Assembly (NCBI GenBank): GCA_942159475.1
Contig: OW804102.1
Coordinates: forward strand, 32,618,873 to 32,682,872
Direction: 5' to 3'
DNA: 64,000 bases
Source of the DNA: Sthenelais limicola
Lineage: Eukaryota > Annelida > Polychaeta > Phyllodocida > Sigalionidae
Numbering within the stretch: the first letter of the stretch is position 1; every line of letters starts with the position of its first letter. A program made the position numbers and the translations under genes. Below, piece after piece: positions 23,508 to 34,876 of this stretch. The notes under the pieces were generated by a model, which saw nothing but the letters and a program-made list of their open reading frames with translations, did not search any database and had not been told where the DNA came from.

Positions 23508-25158
23508 GCTGTCATGTGGAGGGTGATGGAGAGAATTCCTGCATCGCAATACTAATGATTATGTTTACACTTACAAAGTGCACCCCAAGGCAGTACCTAA
23601 GGCGATATTAACACTTTGTTAGATCGAAAGGAATACACGTGTAGATAGGAAGAAATGTGTTAAAAGTTCCTTTTTTACAACGTTCAAAATATACTTAATT
23701 ATAATCTTTGGTTTAACTGATCATGAATGCTAGTTTGTTAAGATAAAGTGACCAAGTGGTAATCAGCAAATAAATGTATGAATTCATAGGACGGTAGAAC
23801 TGAGAGGTACATTATTTAATGTGGTAACATCTGGTATGGAAAAGGAGAACATTGACCAGTATTTGGTATATTGCGTTCAGTAGTGCATGAGAAAAATTAC
23901 GAGGAGAAAAGAAATGTGTTGTAACGTAACATGATTTTGTACTTTGTAAATCTGGTCAGAAATAGGAGTGATATTTCATTTCTTGTTTCTCCACTAGGAA
24001 CGCATGAAAACAATCACCGCTCAAGCATCATGTGTCTTCATATACCTGAGTGTTGATTGTTCATGACCAATATCAGAGTTGAGTGAAAGACATTCTCTGT
24101 CAGTAACATGAAATAAAATTGAACAGTCATTGAACAGATGAATAGATTGCCATTGGCCGTTCATTGGCCACTATTGGCCGCTACTTTCCACAGTGGAACA
24201 GCTCATTATCAAAATTTTGCTCTATCGGCCGCTCTATTTGCTGCTACTTGCAGATAGTGGAGGCCCCCTATTAGTTCTCCTCTGGCAACAGACAGGTTGT
24301 ATTAGAGTAAGTGTGTGTTTGGAATAAGGAATATGTCATTGTGTGTAAGGTTCTATCAGGGTTTGTATAAAATAGAAGATGTCATACCTGCAACAGGAAG
24401 AAACCATTTGCATATAATTTCATACACAGGGAAATGTATTGCACAATTATATCATACTATTTCAAATAACTCGAAATATATTACCGCATAGTGTATCAAA
24501 AAATGCAATTGAATAAGATTTTTGTTTGAAAATTTGTATTCATGTATTACCAAACTATTATTGTTTTTCTTTCATACAATTCTAAATGTCTTCTACACTT
24601 TATATTAACCAGTATTAGATTATTTCACTACAATCCAATACAATGGTTTATTGTTTTCTAACGATACACAATTAATACGAGTAAATAGGGAGCAATTGTG
24701 AACAACATATTTGTAAAAGCGTTAATTTGTTCTGCCCTTCCTGAATCCATGGCTTAAAATTAGGAATTGTGTAAATTTGTGACTGGAATTTCCGAATAAT
24801 TCGGTCGCAATCGGTCAAGACATAGTCGGAAAGCGTTTGTTTTGATCTTCAGCTTGACATGACAGAGTCATCAAGCTCATTCATGGGTTTGCTTAAATAT
24901 ATATGCTCATTTGCATAGCAGGAAGTATTCGTGGCGTAAATGTTACTTACAGCAAAAGAATATCAAATATATGGAGACAAGAGTACTTCCGCTCTAGGAG
25001 ATTTTATTTCCGGTGTCACTGCCAGTGTCACTTTGATCTATTGTTCCTTCTCCTCGCGTGTGAGTACGCAGGACACATGATTTGCTCGTTCAAGTCCTTT
25101 CTTAGTGCGACTGACATACCATCGGACAGTCCTTTCGGTAAAGTAATCAAACGCATAA
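23508..25158. other. Unannotated stretch with a local GGCCGCTA repeat
   Basis: 24150-24270 contains several CATTGGCC, TTGGCCGCTAC and TCGGCCGCTC variants plus TTTCCACAGTGGA, an irregular short repeat. No gene was seen. A frame at 24903-25172 has no domain. Confidence 0.5.
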
Positions 25159-25330
25159 AGTCTCTCAGATGAGATAACAATGGTATGTTAGTGATTGGAC
25201 GCCTACTGCAGTGATCGCCTTCCCGGCCCTGGAGTAGGCGTCCTAATGGGATTTTAATGGGATTTTGATATTTGGAGCGAGAGGCTTTCTCTCAGTTTGA
25301 AGGGACTGTCTCAACTTGGAGCCTAGACTG
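25159..25330 (+). mobile_element. Family B MITE, copy 4
   Basis: It starts at AGTCTCTCAGATGAGATAAC and ends at GGAGCCTAGACTG. The body has TGTTAGTGATTGGACGCC and GGCTTTCTCTCAGTTTGAAG. No exact 4-bp duplication is visible. Confidence 0.75.
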
Positions 25331-25352
25331 GGTACAAAAGTTACAAACCATA

Positions 25353-25396
25353 ATGTGTCCCACGCAAGAAGAATATTCTTCTTGCATGGGACACAT
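25353..25396. repeat. 44-bp near-perfect palindrome
   Basis: Left arm ATGTGTCCCACGCAAGAAGA with AT, right arm its exact complement except one base (ACGC against ATGC). The centre is AATATT with no loop. It lies in the gap between a family B copy (ends 25330) and a family A copy (starts 25398). Confidence 0.9.
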
Positions 25397-25397
25397 G

Positions 25398-25640
25398 TGG
25401 GTCAGATTTTCAGAAAATGTACAATTCAACTTCGTCAATCTTCTCCAATAACAGGAATTTCAGACGAAAATAATTTTTAAAATACAGTCTAACCTAGCCA
25501 AACAGATTGATTGAATCGATGCAATGCCAAATATAGTCAAATTTACCTATAGTATCAATTGACCAAGTTGCAGCCTAATGTTGCAGAATTTACAAAATAT
25601 GTACAGCTGCCAATTGTAAATTTTCTGAAAATCTGACCCA
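25398..25640 (-). mobile_element. Family A MITE, reverse copy
   Basis: Left end TGGGTCAGATTTTCAGAAAA, then ATTCAACTTCGTCAATCTTC, the reverse of the family GGATTGGTGAAGG block. The right end is TTTTCTGAAAATCTGACCCA. Flanks TG and CA do not form a duplication, perhaps because the neighbouring palindrome disturbed the border. Confidence 0.8.
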
Positions 25641-26392
25641 CATATTGGCTTTGATGTCTACGATCGCCTTCTAATTTTGCAATATACATTCCTGAGCATA
25701 GGTTAATGTTCAACCAACCATTTCAGTCAGCCTTTGATGTACGATCACTTGTTCTCTTGTGTTTACAGGTGTCAAGTGGTTCGTCCTCTTGTTAAGGAGT
25801 CTATACGGCCCTGGCAATTACCTTGTGCCTTGAGGGTTTTGGAAGACAGATGAACCCTAGTCTTACCAAAGAGCTAGCCTAGTTAAATAGACTATCCTTT
25901 TTATTTTCTATACATTTATTAATTTGGGATATATAGTAATCAATCGTTTGCTTGTGGATATAGGAAACTGGTGCATTTTCTCTTAGCTGTGTGTTTTAAA
26001 AAAATAGTATTAATTCTACTTCTTTCTTTCTTTCTTTCTTTCTTTCTTATTTTTTTCATCTATTTCGATGTAATTAGTATACCTAATCTGATAATGTTGG
26101 TAACGTAATGTTATATCTAACAATTTTATTACTATTTTCTTTCATTACATGTATTTTAAGCAAACAAAATGGACATTTGAAACTTTTTGACTAACTCGTC
26201 AGTATAATCTGTATGTTGGGGATACTAGAGAAAACCTTCTAATATGCATGAGAGAAGTACACACATGTCAGTGCTAATAAAAACGTTTATCACGTCAAAT
26301 CAAATCAAACTTCCTGTGACAGCTGCAGAATCCCGATTGGAGGTGTGTCCACGCGGGCAACCAATGCAACATCAGCGTACAAAACAACATCA
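25641..26392. other. Unannotated stretch with CTTT microsatellite
   Basis: 26021-26048 is a (CTTT)n run. No gene or family member seen. Confidence 0.5.
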
Positions 26393-26625
26393 CGGGTCAG
26401 AACAGCAGTAAATGTACAGTTGGCATATCTATACATTTAGTAAATTCTGCTAAATTAGACAAATGGTCAATACTAGGTATATCTGAATATATTTGACATT
26501 GCCTTGATTCAAACAATCTGTTTGTTTATGTTGAGCTCTATTTCGAACCTCACTTTTGTCTTAAATTTGGATTATGTGAGAGGATCGGTAAAGGCGAATT
26601 CTACATATTCTGGCGAGTTCACCCA
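26393..26625. mobile_element. Family A MITE, diverged
   Basis: It retains GTAAATTCTGCTAAATTAG, GGTCAATACTAGGTATATCT and GTCTTAAATTTGGATTATG. The termini have drifted to CGGGTCAGAACAGCAG and TGGCGAGTTCACCCAT. Confidence 0.7.
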
Positions 26626-27189
26626 TCTTAACTCAAAGCAAGATGAGCGTCGTTTAAATATTGTGTTTAGCAGTTATCCCATACTCTTTATTCCATGCCA
26701 ATCAAACAAATATCCCGATTTGATTGAAAATATATAATATGTATGCTTAAGAAATTAAATTTCTCAAATAAATCTTGACAGCAATCGCTAGAAACATAGA
26801 ACCCTATACATATCTCGATAGTGTATGTTTACGAATCCCAGATTGGGTAATTGAGACGAAATGATTGTCAAACCTCACACCCATAACTAGAAAACTGTCT
26901 CTGGGTTCTTTGTGTGGCCCAGATTGCTTGAATGAGCTGTAAATTCCTCAACACAAAAGGTGCTGGGTAAACAGCCTATAAACCGCCACCTCTCACAATA
27001 CAAATAAGGCATTGCTCTTTCTAGTGTGGACACACAATTGAATCTCAGCAAATAGGAGAGAGTGAAATTCTATTGTCAGGGTGTGTTGTTCACTTTCCTG
27101 CAGATTTCCTTCTTAAGAAATATAGTTTGAGTTAAATGATATTTGCTGGGTATATATTATCATAAGGTATGAAAATATGGCTACTGTTA

Positions 27190-27316
27190 TTGCTGCACTC
27201 TCAGTTAACATCGGTCAAAACTAATTGGTTTCTACTGTTCGTTCCATTCTTTGATAGCCCATCTAAAAGTAATAATATTTAAGAATGTGCGTCGTAATGA
27301 ATGAGAATGCAGCTTA
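27190..27316. mobile_element. Family F MITE, short
   Basis: GCTGCACTCTCAGTTAACAT at the left and AATGAGAATGCAGCTTA at the right form the inverted ends. The inner 90 bp differ from the longer copies, suggesting internal deletion or a subfamily. Confidence 0.6.
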
Positions 27317-27685
27317 ACGCAATGTCCAAAGCAGAATTCTAATCAGAAAACAAGGGAAATGATAGCAAATGTGTTGTTAGCACATTTCTTTTAATTCTTT
27401 GTTTACAATATTTGTGAATGTGGGGAAGGTACTATTTATATTTTTGTAAACAGCATTTGTTATTTATTGACATGTCACACACATAATCTGGTGATTTCAA
27501 ATTTAAATATTTTCTTAAATAAACACCCATGGGTATTTCCTCACCAAATAGACTGAATTTGAAGTTGAATTGGTCGGGGAAAACCGGCCGCTGGTGAGCG
27601 ATAATAAGATAGGCCACCTGAGGAATAGATTGCTGCAGGTCCCTAAAATACAATTGATGACATTTATGATGCCCTATAGTTAGAA

Positions 27686-27812
27686 AACCCAACACAATCC
27701 TCCAAAATGTTGGTCAAATGAATTTTTGGTGGCTTGGAAACAAAATTTAGGAAAATTAGGAAATTCGAAAATCATTAATTTTGACCGATATTAACTGAGA
27801 ATGCAGCTTTCA
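27686..27812 (-). mobile_element. Family F MITE
   Basis: The right end reads TTAACTGAGAATGCAGCTTT after ATTTTGACCGATA. The block AATCCTCCAAAATGTTGGTC matches copies at 705-835 and 56776-56866. The left terminus is eroded. Confidence 0.6.
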
Positions 27813-27840
27813 ATCAATCGTTGGAGGAACTGAACCCATA

Positions 27841-27952
27841 GGGGCCTAGTCTACTAAACTGATTTTCATGTGATCTTGCGCCACAGAGGACACTTTTCCA
27901 CTAGATTCTGTGAGAATCGCATGAGAATCGGCTTAGTGGACTAGGCCCTTAA
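27841..27952. mobile_element. Family C MITE (hairpin type)
   Basis: Reference copy of family C. GGGCCTAGTCTACTAAACTG at the left mirrors CGGCTTAGTGGACTAGGCCC at the right. Each end continues with GATTCTCATG- and CATGAGAATC-like arms, so about 45 bp at each end can pair. The centre has GAGGACACTTTTCCACTAG. Non-coding and likely transposase-dependent. Confidence 0.8.
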
Positions 27953-29699
27953 GAATGTGTTCCATCAGAGAGTACTGTCCTAAGAACAACACCGAGACCT
28001 ATACAACTATTTACAGGCGTATGATTGAACACATAGAAGCACTACTTATCCTGATCATACCTGCCTATGGTGGCTTGGTCTCAACACCGGTACACACCGT
28101 TTAGCAGGGATTTCACGCCTTTATATATAGAATCCTCTATTTACTGGTATTATTGACAAACTGAGATTTTTTATTCTATTTGCTCTTCCCATGGCTGGCT
28201 CTGTTGATATAAGTTGTAGTAGGGATTTCATGCCTCTACTGATTGTTGCTTATATCGTCGTTGATTGAATGGTTATATATATATATATTCCCAGACTGTT
28301 TAGTTTAGTTATTTAGCAGGTCTTCCACTAAATTCCGGGGTGATATACTATAATTATATCATCTATTGTTGGGAGGGAAAACCTCTGATGGGTAGTATAC
28401 CGTTGGTTCTTTGAATATTGACAAAGTTCTGATTTGCAAATTATCTAAAACGATTCAATGTAGACTTTATTAAACAAAAATCCAGTGTATGCTATATTAT
28501 GATATAAATGTAAAATCTTTAAACACGACATTCAATTAAATTCAATTGAAATAGTCTTTATGTATCACTGATAAATACATCCTGGATTAAAACATCCCTG
28601 TTATGAAAAAAACGATCCCTGATGCAATACATTTTAGTTCAGTTCCAGTGTCGATTATTTTCCAAAGACCAACGTTCTGACATAATTATTTTTATTTCAG
28701 ATGAACAGCAGCAAGGGGCACGAAGGAGTAGCATAAGTTGATATAGGTAAGACAAACTACCTGTTTATTTATAAATAATATTTTAAAAGTCCGAAAATAT
28801 AACTTAATGAATAATTTCGGGGAATTGTGATGTAGTGGCAGATAGCTTTTAATACATCCTCTAGGGAATCTCACTTCCTTCCGGTCACCTGGCCACGCCT
28901 TCCGGTCAGTTCGTGCCTAGATGTTGGAGAGGGTGCCAAGGTCACTAATGGTGCTGTAGTGGTTTCTGTTGACAGATTGAATAAAAGCTTTTAAAAACAA
29001 AAACAAAACTAATGGTGCTGTCTCCCCTCCTCCCTAAAATCTTCAAATAACTTTTTACACCTAAAGAGTCACATGACTCGTGCACCAACAAGGACTTGAC
29101 TGTAATAATTATATTCATTTAAATCATCTTCAGACTCTATACAACCTCAAATTTATCTACAACCAGTTATTTTAATTATCGCCACACTAAGGCAAAATTG
29201 ATGGGTTAATTTGATTCAATTATTCAATCCCAATTCTACCAATATGTGAGCTCCAATTACATATTGTGGTAGCATAATAAACACACTCTTGAGTCTGAGA
29301 GGTCAAGACCACCCAACTAGTAACTTTAATTGATTAAATACATTTAATTACAACAATTCCCCTCACACCTTGGTAGACGACAACACACTGTCATTAAATT
29401 CTGATATCATTATTTCATCAGCAATAAAATTCAAGATTAGATTATATAAATTTATACTATATATTTGAATGATTTAGACGATAACTACATCCCTTGAAGG
29501 GATCTTTAGTTGGATCACACCACCAGCGCATGATTATACAATATGTATAATTTTAGTATGAATATAAATTATTGTAATATAATTATCATAATCTTGAATG
29601 ATTGAAGAACATTTAATTAAAGTAAACTTTGAGTTTCAAGTTCACAAATAGGTATTTAAACCAAGGAGAAATGATTCTACAAGATTCATTTGGATGGGT
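27953..29699. other. Unannotated stretch with one exon candidate
   Basis: 28701-28747 has splice-like borders (separate entry). The remainder is AT-rich and shows no repeats I can name. Confidence 0.45.
28701..28747 (+). other. Possible small non-coding exon
   Basis: A pyrimidine-rich acceptor TTATTTTTATTTCAG ends at 28700. A strong donor GGTAAGAC follows at 28747. All three frames of the 47-bp interval contain stops, so it could only be a UTR or lncRNA exon. Chance is a real alternative. Confidence 0.25.
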
Positions 29700-29829
29700 T
29701 TCGTTCGGGAAGCAAATTCCACTGAACTTTAAAATTGTTTAGAACAAAGCTTGCAAAAATACAAGAGGCCAGGGCCTGTAAATTTGGTACGATTATTTTT
29801 GTCGCAATGGCTGAGAATGCAGCTTTAAA
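29700..29829 (-). repeat. Family F fragment (right end)
   Basis: It ends GGCTGAGAATGCAGCTTTAA. The left limit is arbitrary because no matching terminus was found. Confidence 0.4.
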
Positions 29830-30429
29830 ACAGTTCACAAAACAAATAAGAGAAATATTTTCTCCTAGAATCAATCACAATCGTACAACCCACTTAACAG
29901 ATAAGCTATAACACACATCTTATTAAATGCTACTTGATTCACTGGAGATCTCACTGAAGTTCAATAAAGGGAATTGTTGGGACTTAATTGAAATGAATAA
30001 ATAAATAAATAGAATAAATAGAAGATGAATTAAAACACAATGTGTTAACAAAAGAGGGCAGCTGGCAACTGAGGCAGCATAGGGCACATCCTTTACGTGC
30101 CACACATTGGAAATATAGTGCTCCCATGAAAAATGACTCCCAAACCTTTCAGTCAACTAAACTGACTCTAGGGTGACTTCAGTAGATGCTATTGTCCGAT
30201 GGAGGCGTTCCTGATAGAAAGATAGCACCACAATGCCACACCATAAGTGGCACTTATCATGGCTGTTTAGACTACCTAAAATAGCACCCTTGTCATCTAG
30301 TTAGTGGCTTTGACTGTATACACAGGTCTACTTGTTAGTAGGTAAAGGATCCATCAACAATGACTTACCACAGGGTGAAATTAGGGGCAGGTGATTCCTC
30401 GAATCTACGAGTAAGGACATCAAGATAGG

Positions 30430-30638
30430 AGTCGACCAAAAATGTACAATTCACGTTCATCAATCCTCTCAAGGATAGTTTTAGATAAAATGTGAGACAA
30501 AAATAAGATTAAAACACAGTTCAACACAATACCTAATATACTCACATTTACCTAGTATTTATGATTTCCCAGCCTAATTGTGTGCAGAATTTGGTCCAAA
30601 TTTGTGTAGAGTCCTTCTTCTCTGACGACCTGGCCCAT
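30430..30638 (-). repeat. Family A element, old reverse copy
   Basis: AAATGTACAATTCACGTTCA then CAATCCTCTCAAGGATAG at the left, and TTCTCTGACGACCTGGCCCA at the right, show the family order with heavy drift. Confidence 0.55.
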
Positions 30639-30936
30639 AATTAATGAATTAAAATATTTCTGAACGCTCGCACATTATATAAATCGTCTAGTAATAAACC
30701 GATTCATTAAGTGCTTAAGTAACTAATAGCTGACGAATATTTGAGCCGATACATTATTCAAGTTTTAATGGGATAGGTGATGAAAAGAGGCTTATTACAA
30801 TTGCTATTGAGGGCTTTTTGAGCGAAATGGTGATCCACTGCGTGGGAATTATTGTCGTGCTTCTCCTATAATTATTCATGCATTGAAATATAATCATTTT
30901 GACGCTAGCTGACTTTATATTTGTACTGTTTAGATA

Positions 30937-31232
30937 TGGGTAAGATCGTCAGAATATGTACAATAGGCAGGTCTCCATAATTAGTAAATTCTGCTAAATA
31001 AGGCTGAGTAAAGGGCCTAGTGCACTAAGCCGATTCCCATACGATTCTCACTGAATGTAGGCCCTTAATTATGATAACTAGGTATATCGGATATATATAT
31101 TTGATATAACTCTGATTCAGTCAATCTGTTTGGTTATGTTAAACCATATTTTGAAGCTTATTTTGATCTTAAGCCAGTTTTTTTAAAAAGAATTTATGAG
31201 GGAGAATTGTACATTCTCTGACGATCTAACCC
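30937..31232 (+). mobile_element. Family A MITE interrupted by a family C insertion
   Basis: Left end TGGGTAAGATCGTCAGAATA after a TA; right end ACATTCTCTGACGATCTAAC. The GGTTATGTTAAACC and TTTTGAAGCTTATTTTG blocks are normal. The break at 31010-31068 holds a shortened family C element. The A copy is therefore older than that C insertion. Confidence 0.8.
31010..31068. mobile_element. Shortened family C MITE nested in family A
   Basis: AAGGGCCTAGTGCACTAAGC at the left and AATGTAGGCCCTTAA at the right, only 59 bp. About half of the usual interior is lost, including the right arm's CGGCTTAGTGG. Confidence 0.75.
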
Positions 31233-31359
31233 TTCAACCTGTTGTCTGTACTCGATCAAACGTTATATTGTACATATCTTAGAAAAGTCTTCTGTACAAG
31301 CGTACAGGGGGTAACGTTGGGTTAGTTTTAAGTTAATAATGGAAGCACCACACACATTA

Positions 31360-31472
31360 AAGGACCTAGCCCACTGAGCCGATTCTCATGCGTTTTTCAC
31401 AGAATTTAGTGCAAAAGTGTCCTTTGCGGCGCAAAATCGCATGAGAATCGGCTTAGTGCACTAGGCCCCTAA
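31360..31472. mobile_element. Family C MITE
   Basis: Full length. Left AGGACCTAGCCCACTGAGCC, right CGGCTTAGTGCACTAGGCCC, with GTGTCCTTTGCGGCGCAAAA in the centre. It lies 128 bp from the end of the nested A/C pair. Confidence 0.85.
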
Positions 31473-31831
31473 TTAGATTCATCAAGAGGATTGCTAAAAT
31501 TAAACATGTCCAGGTCCTTACACTAAACTAATAACAAGATGACCTAGCATTCGCTTTCCTCTTAGTCTAAGCCAAAAGCTATTTATGAGATAGGATCTCC
31601 AGTCAAAAGCTAATTTTGGGATAAGTTCTCACATTTCAAGAAATTGAGTACTTTGGATTGATCCCTGAAAGGAGTGGTTAACAACAGTGAAAAGAACAAG
31701 ATGACAATACATTTCATCAAAGGGTCCACTTGAAATGAACATCATTGTGTTCCTGTCAACATAAGTGGACTGAAAACGGTTAGACTGCAAGGAGGAGAAG
31801 AAGTTCTCAGAGGAGTCAAATGCTCTTTATA

Positions 31832-32070
31832 TGTTGGTCAGATTTTCAGAAAATGTACAATTCACCTTCAACAATTTCCTCAAATAACCCAAATTTAAGA
31901 CAAAAATCAAGTTCAAAATACAGTTCAACCTATCCAAACAGATTGCTAGAATCAATGCAATGCCGAATATACTCGAACTTACCTAGTATTGACCAAATTC
32001 CAGCCTAATTTAGCAGAATTTGTTTAATGTGTAGATCTGCCAATTGTACATTTTCTGAAGATCTGACCCA
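31832..32070 (-). mobile_element. Family A MITE, clean reverse copy with TA flanks
   Basis: TA precedes (31830-31831) and follows (32071-32072). Ends: GGTCAGATTTTCAGAAAATG and TTTTCTGAAGATCTGACCCA. Interior in reverse order: CAAATAACCCAAATTTAAGA, then AGTATTGACCAAATTCC. The 62-residue frame through it is incidental. Confidence 0.85.
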
Positions 32071-32072
32071 TA

Positions 32073-33074
32073 TACGCTGAGGGCTTAGCTGTTATAGGTA
32101 TGTGTGGCCGTTTGTGAATTAATAGGACATTACAAAGGGTATGGGTCCATTATTTGGACAACTGGACATTTTGGGAAATATTATGTAGGGCCAAAATATG
32201 ATATAGGGCCAAAACAAACAGATGAATTTGAATACGCATACAGGTAATCGATCACTATATAGTAGCAGGATATATATTTCCAATTGTTCGTCGTTTTCAG
32301 TGGAGTCCCTTTATTTCTTCATCAACAGAATAATCTCAGAGATACAACAAACATAGATGTATTTGGTTTCAACTGTACCTAAACGGTGGTCCTGGGTATG
32401 ACCATAAAGTGCCTTTCTGTCTCTTTACTCTGTCTCTCTCTCCCTTCTTCTCTATCTCTATTTCCTGGGTATGATCATAAACTGCCTCCCTCTCAGCTCT
32501 CCTGCCCTTGATATAGCCATCTTAAATGTGTTGATGAGGGCGTAAAGCAACCAATCTCACTCACCTGTACCTCAACTCGACATAACCTTTTTCGAGATGT
32601 TGTATAAAAGAGAAATAAGTATGAAAAAAGTAGAAGAAAAGATATATAGGAAATGTATAGTAGAAGATGAGTGGAACAAATTATTGGGTCTACATAATAT
32701 TTCCCATTGTTGCTTTTCTCTGTAGATAATGTTTTCTTTATATTGACCCTTTGTACTACGTCATATCATTTATTGGTTGTATAAACGTGTCAATGCAACA
32801 CAAGCAATGTATACGCAAAGTAATCTAGCCCAGAATGTGAGAGTTGTGTTTCTGATTTAGACAGTTAATACAATCATTCTGTCCTAATATTGGATCTGTA
32901 TGGCGTATCGAAGAGATCAGATATCTCCTAAAGCAGGGCTTCTCCAAAATCCTTTTAATGCATTCAAATGTATTTAAGGACCTGCTAATGATCAGAAGTA
33001 GTACAGTCCAGTCCATAAAACTTAGTGTGTGTGGGTGCATGCCTGGAGGTGTGATCAATCCCAAGGTGGAGAGG
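32073..33074. other. Unannotated non-coding stretch
   Basis: A CTCTCTCTC run lies at about 32425-32445. No gene recognised. Confidence 0.45.
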
Positions 33075-33296
33075 TGGGTCAGGTTTTCAGAAAATATACA
33101 ATTGGCAGCTCTACATATAAAATTAGGCTGGAAAATGAAGGATACCGGGTATATCTCAGTATATTTGCTATCGCATTGATTTAAGTATCTGTTCTGTTAT
33201 GTTAATCTGGAATTTGAAGCTTATTGTTGTCTTAAATGTGGGTTATTTGAAGGGATTGGTGAAGGCGAATTGTACAATTTCTGAAAATCTGACCCA
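33075..33296 (+). mobile_element. Family A MITE with GG flanks
   Basis: TGGGTCAGGTTTTCAGAAAA to TTTCTGAAAATCTGACCCA. GG lies directly on both sides (33073-33074, 33297-33298). With CA at the 56378 copy, this shows the 2-bp duplication is not always TA. Confidence 0.8.
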
Positions 33297-33565
33297 GGTA
33301 AAAGTGGGAGATATGTTGTCCCCTTTCCAAAGGCGACAGACAGATAACAATTGCCAAGAAATTACGAACCTCTGAGGTTACTTCATATATATGAATAAAT
33401 GTTGGTCAAAGGAAAATGTTAGAAGATCTAAAGAATATTCCTTCTATTCCAAACATAGACAGCAAAACGTTACAGGACTACGCTCATTCCAGTCTGGACA
33501 GATTGGTTAAACTTCATATATCCACTCTCATATGAGTTGACTGACTGATGGAGAAACAGCCAGAC

Positions 33566-33903
33566 AATAGGGGGTTTGCATAGCCGCCACTTTGATTCGT
33601 GATTCGCAATTCGAATTATTGGACTATTGGTATAGATAAAATGCCATGTTCAGCATGGAATATTTATCAATGCTTTAATACCAATATCCCTGTTTCATAT
33701 ATGTTTCTATGACACATTTTCTCATTTTTCCTATCATGTTTTTGGTTTTCATAGGTCTTTTACACAAGCTGTGATATTGGTGAAAACATTCTCACAATTT
33801 TCGATAAAAATGTTGCCAAATATTTGTATGTTAGATTTCAACAAAATCCATCCCGTGTTGCACTACAGTAGACATGTACAGTGAGACATGCAAATCCCCT
33901 ATT
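33566..33903. mobile_element. Family I MITE, inverse copy
   Basis: AATAGGGGGTTTGCATAGCC at the left and ACATGCAAATCCCCTATT at the right. Compared with 22252-22567 it is in opposite orientation and carries extra sequence near its left end, including CATGTTCAGCATGGAATATT. Confidence 0.75.
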
Positions 33904-34158
33904 GGATTCAACCAATCCTGACGGGAGGCATTGGGCTATGATGTACCTTAACCCTATATATATATGCATATAACTGCACGTACTTAGCCAGCATCCGTTT
34001 CTCCTGCGATTGCCCCCATTGAGATAATCGGCTCAGTGGACACGGGGCTTAAGCTGTAGGTTTATTCCATTGCCGTCTCAAGTCATGTGGAAGAGACTGT
34101 TGGTAGTTTACTCGTTGTGTATGGTAGGGTGACTCTATAGCTGCCCTCAGCACACGGC

Positions 34159-34358
34159 TAGGGCCCGTTGCACAACACATCTTCCAATCCATCCATTTCT
34201 TAGCTACATGTCCTTGCTAAGCAGCTGATTAGGAACCTTTAGGAAAGGAAATTGGTTATACATACACACAACGCTAAATTGTCTTCATAAAGTAGGAACT
34301 TCCTACATATATAGGCAAGGAACTTTTAAGTAAGGATTCCTTATGCAACAGGGCCCAG
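34159..34358. mobile_element. Family D MITE
   Basis: TAGGGCCCGTTGCACAACAC at the left, TTATGCAACAGGGCCCAGGC at the right, and GCTAAGCAGCTGATTAGGAA inside. A partial family C-like match (ATCGGCTCAGTGGACACGGG) lies just upstream at 34028-34050. Confidence 0.75.
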
Positions 34359-34503
34359 GCGTGAGACATGGAGGATCGATGACCACTGGCTGTAACCTGA
34401 GCGCCTCCTATCTAATGGTAACTGATCATTTCAACTCAAAATATACCTGTCCTGCATTGAATAAGGGAAGAAGAGTGAATGGTAGACTGTATGTCACAGA
34501 TAC

Positions 34504-34876
34504 TTAAAGCTGCGTTCTCAAAAAGATCCTACCGGATTAATTCAAATTATGAAAAGGCTCTCAAAGCTTTTCAGTCTAGTAGGCTCAAAGTTGAGACAGT
34601 CCCTTTAAACTGAGGGAAAGCCTCTCTCTCCAAACCACAAAATGACATTATAATCCCATCAGGGCCGCAAAATATCATTATAATCTCCTTAATTAGGACG
34701 AATACTCCCGGGTTAGAAAAGCCATTAGCGCAGTAGGCATCCAATCACTGACATGCCATCCTAATCTGATCTGAGAGACTGAGCCTCAAATGACTTTTAG
34801 ATGGGCTGGAGAAGAACCGAACAAAAAGTAGAACATCGTTAGTTCTTTATTGACGTTTATTGAGAGTGAAGCTTCA
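34504..34876. mobile_element. Family F MITE split by a family B insertion
   Basis: TTAAAGCTGCGTTCTCA at 34504 and TTGAGAGTGAAGCTTCAA at 34860-34877 are the two family F ends. The interior is interrupted by a complete family B copy. Without the insert this F copy would be about 150 bp, like the others. Confidence 0.65.
34572..34794 (-). mobile_element. Family B MITE nested in family F
   Basis: CAGTCTAGTAGGCTCAAAG to GAGCCTCAAATGACT, with TTTT on both sides. It contains ATTAGCGCAGTAGGCATCC and CAATCACTGACATGCCATCC. An internal duplication repeats ATCATTATAATC-like blocks twice, making it longer than usual. Confidence 0.75.

Noticed and set aside
34028..34050. ATCGGCTCAGTGGACACGGG, family C-like
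   Set aside because: Too short and one-sided to call an element.
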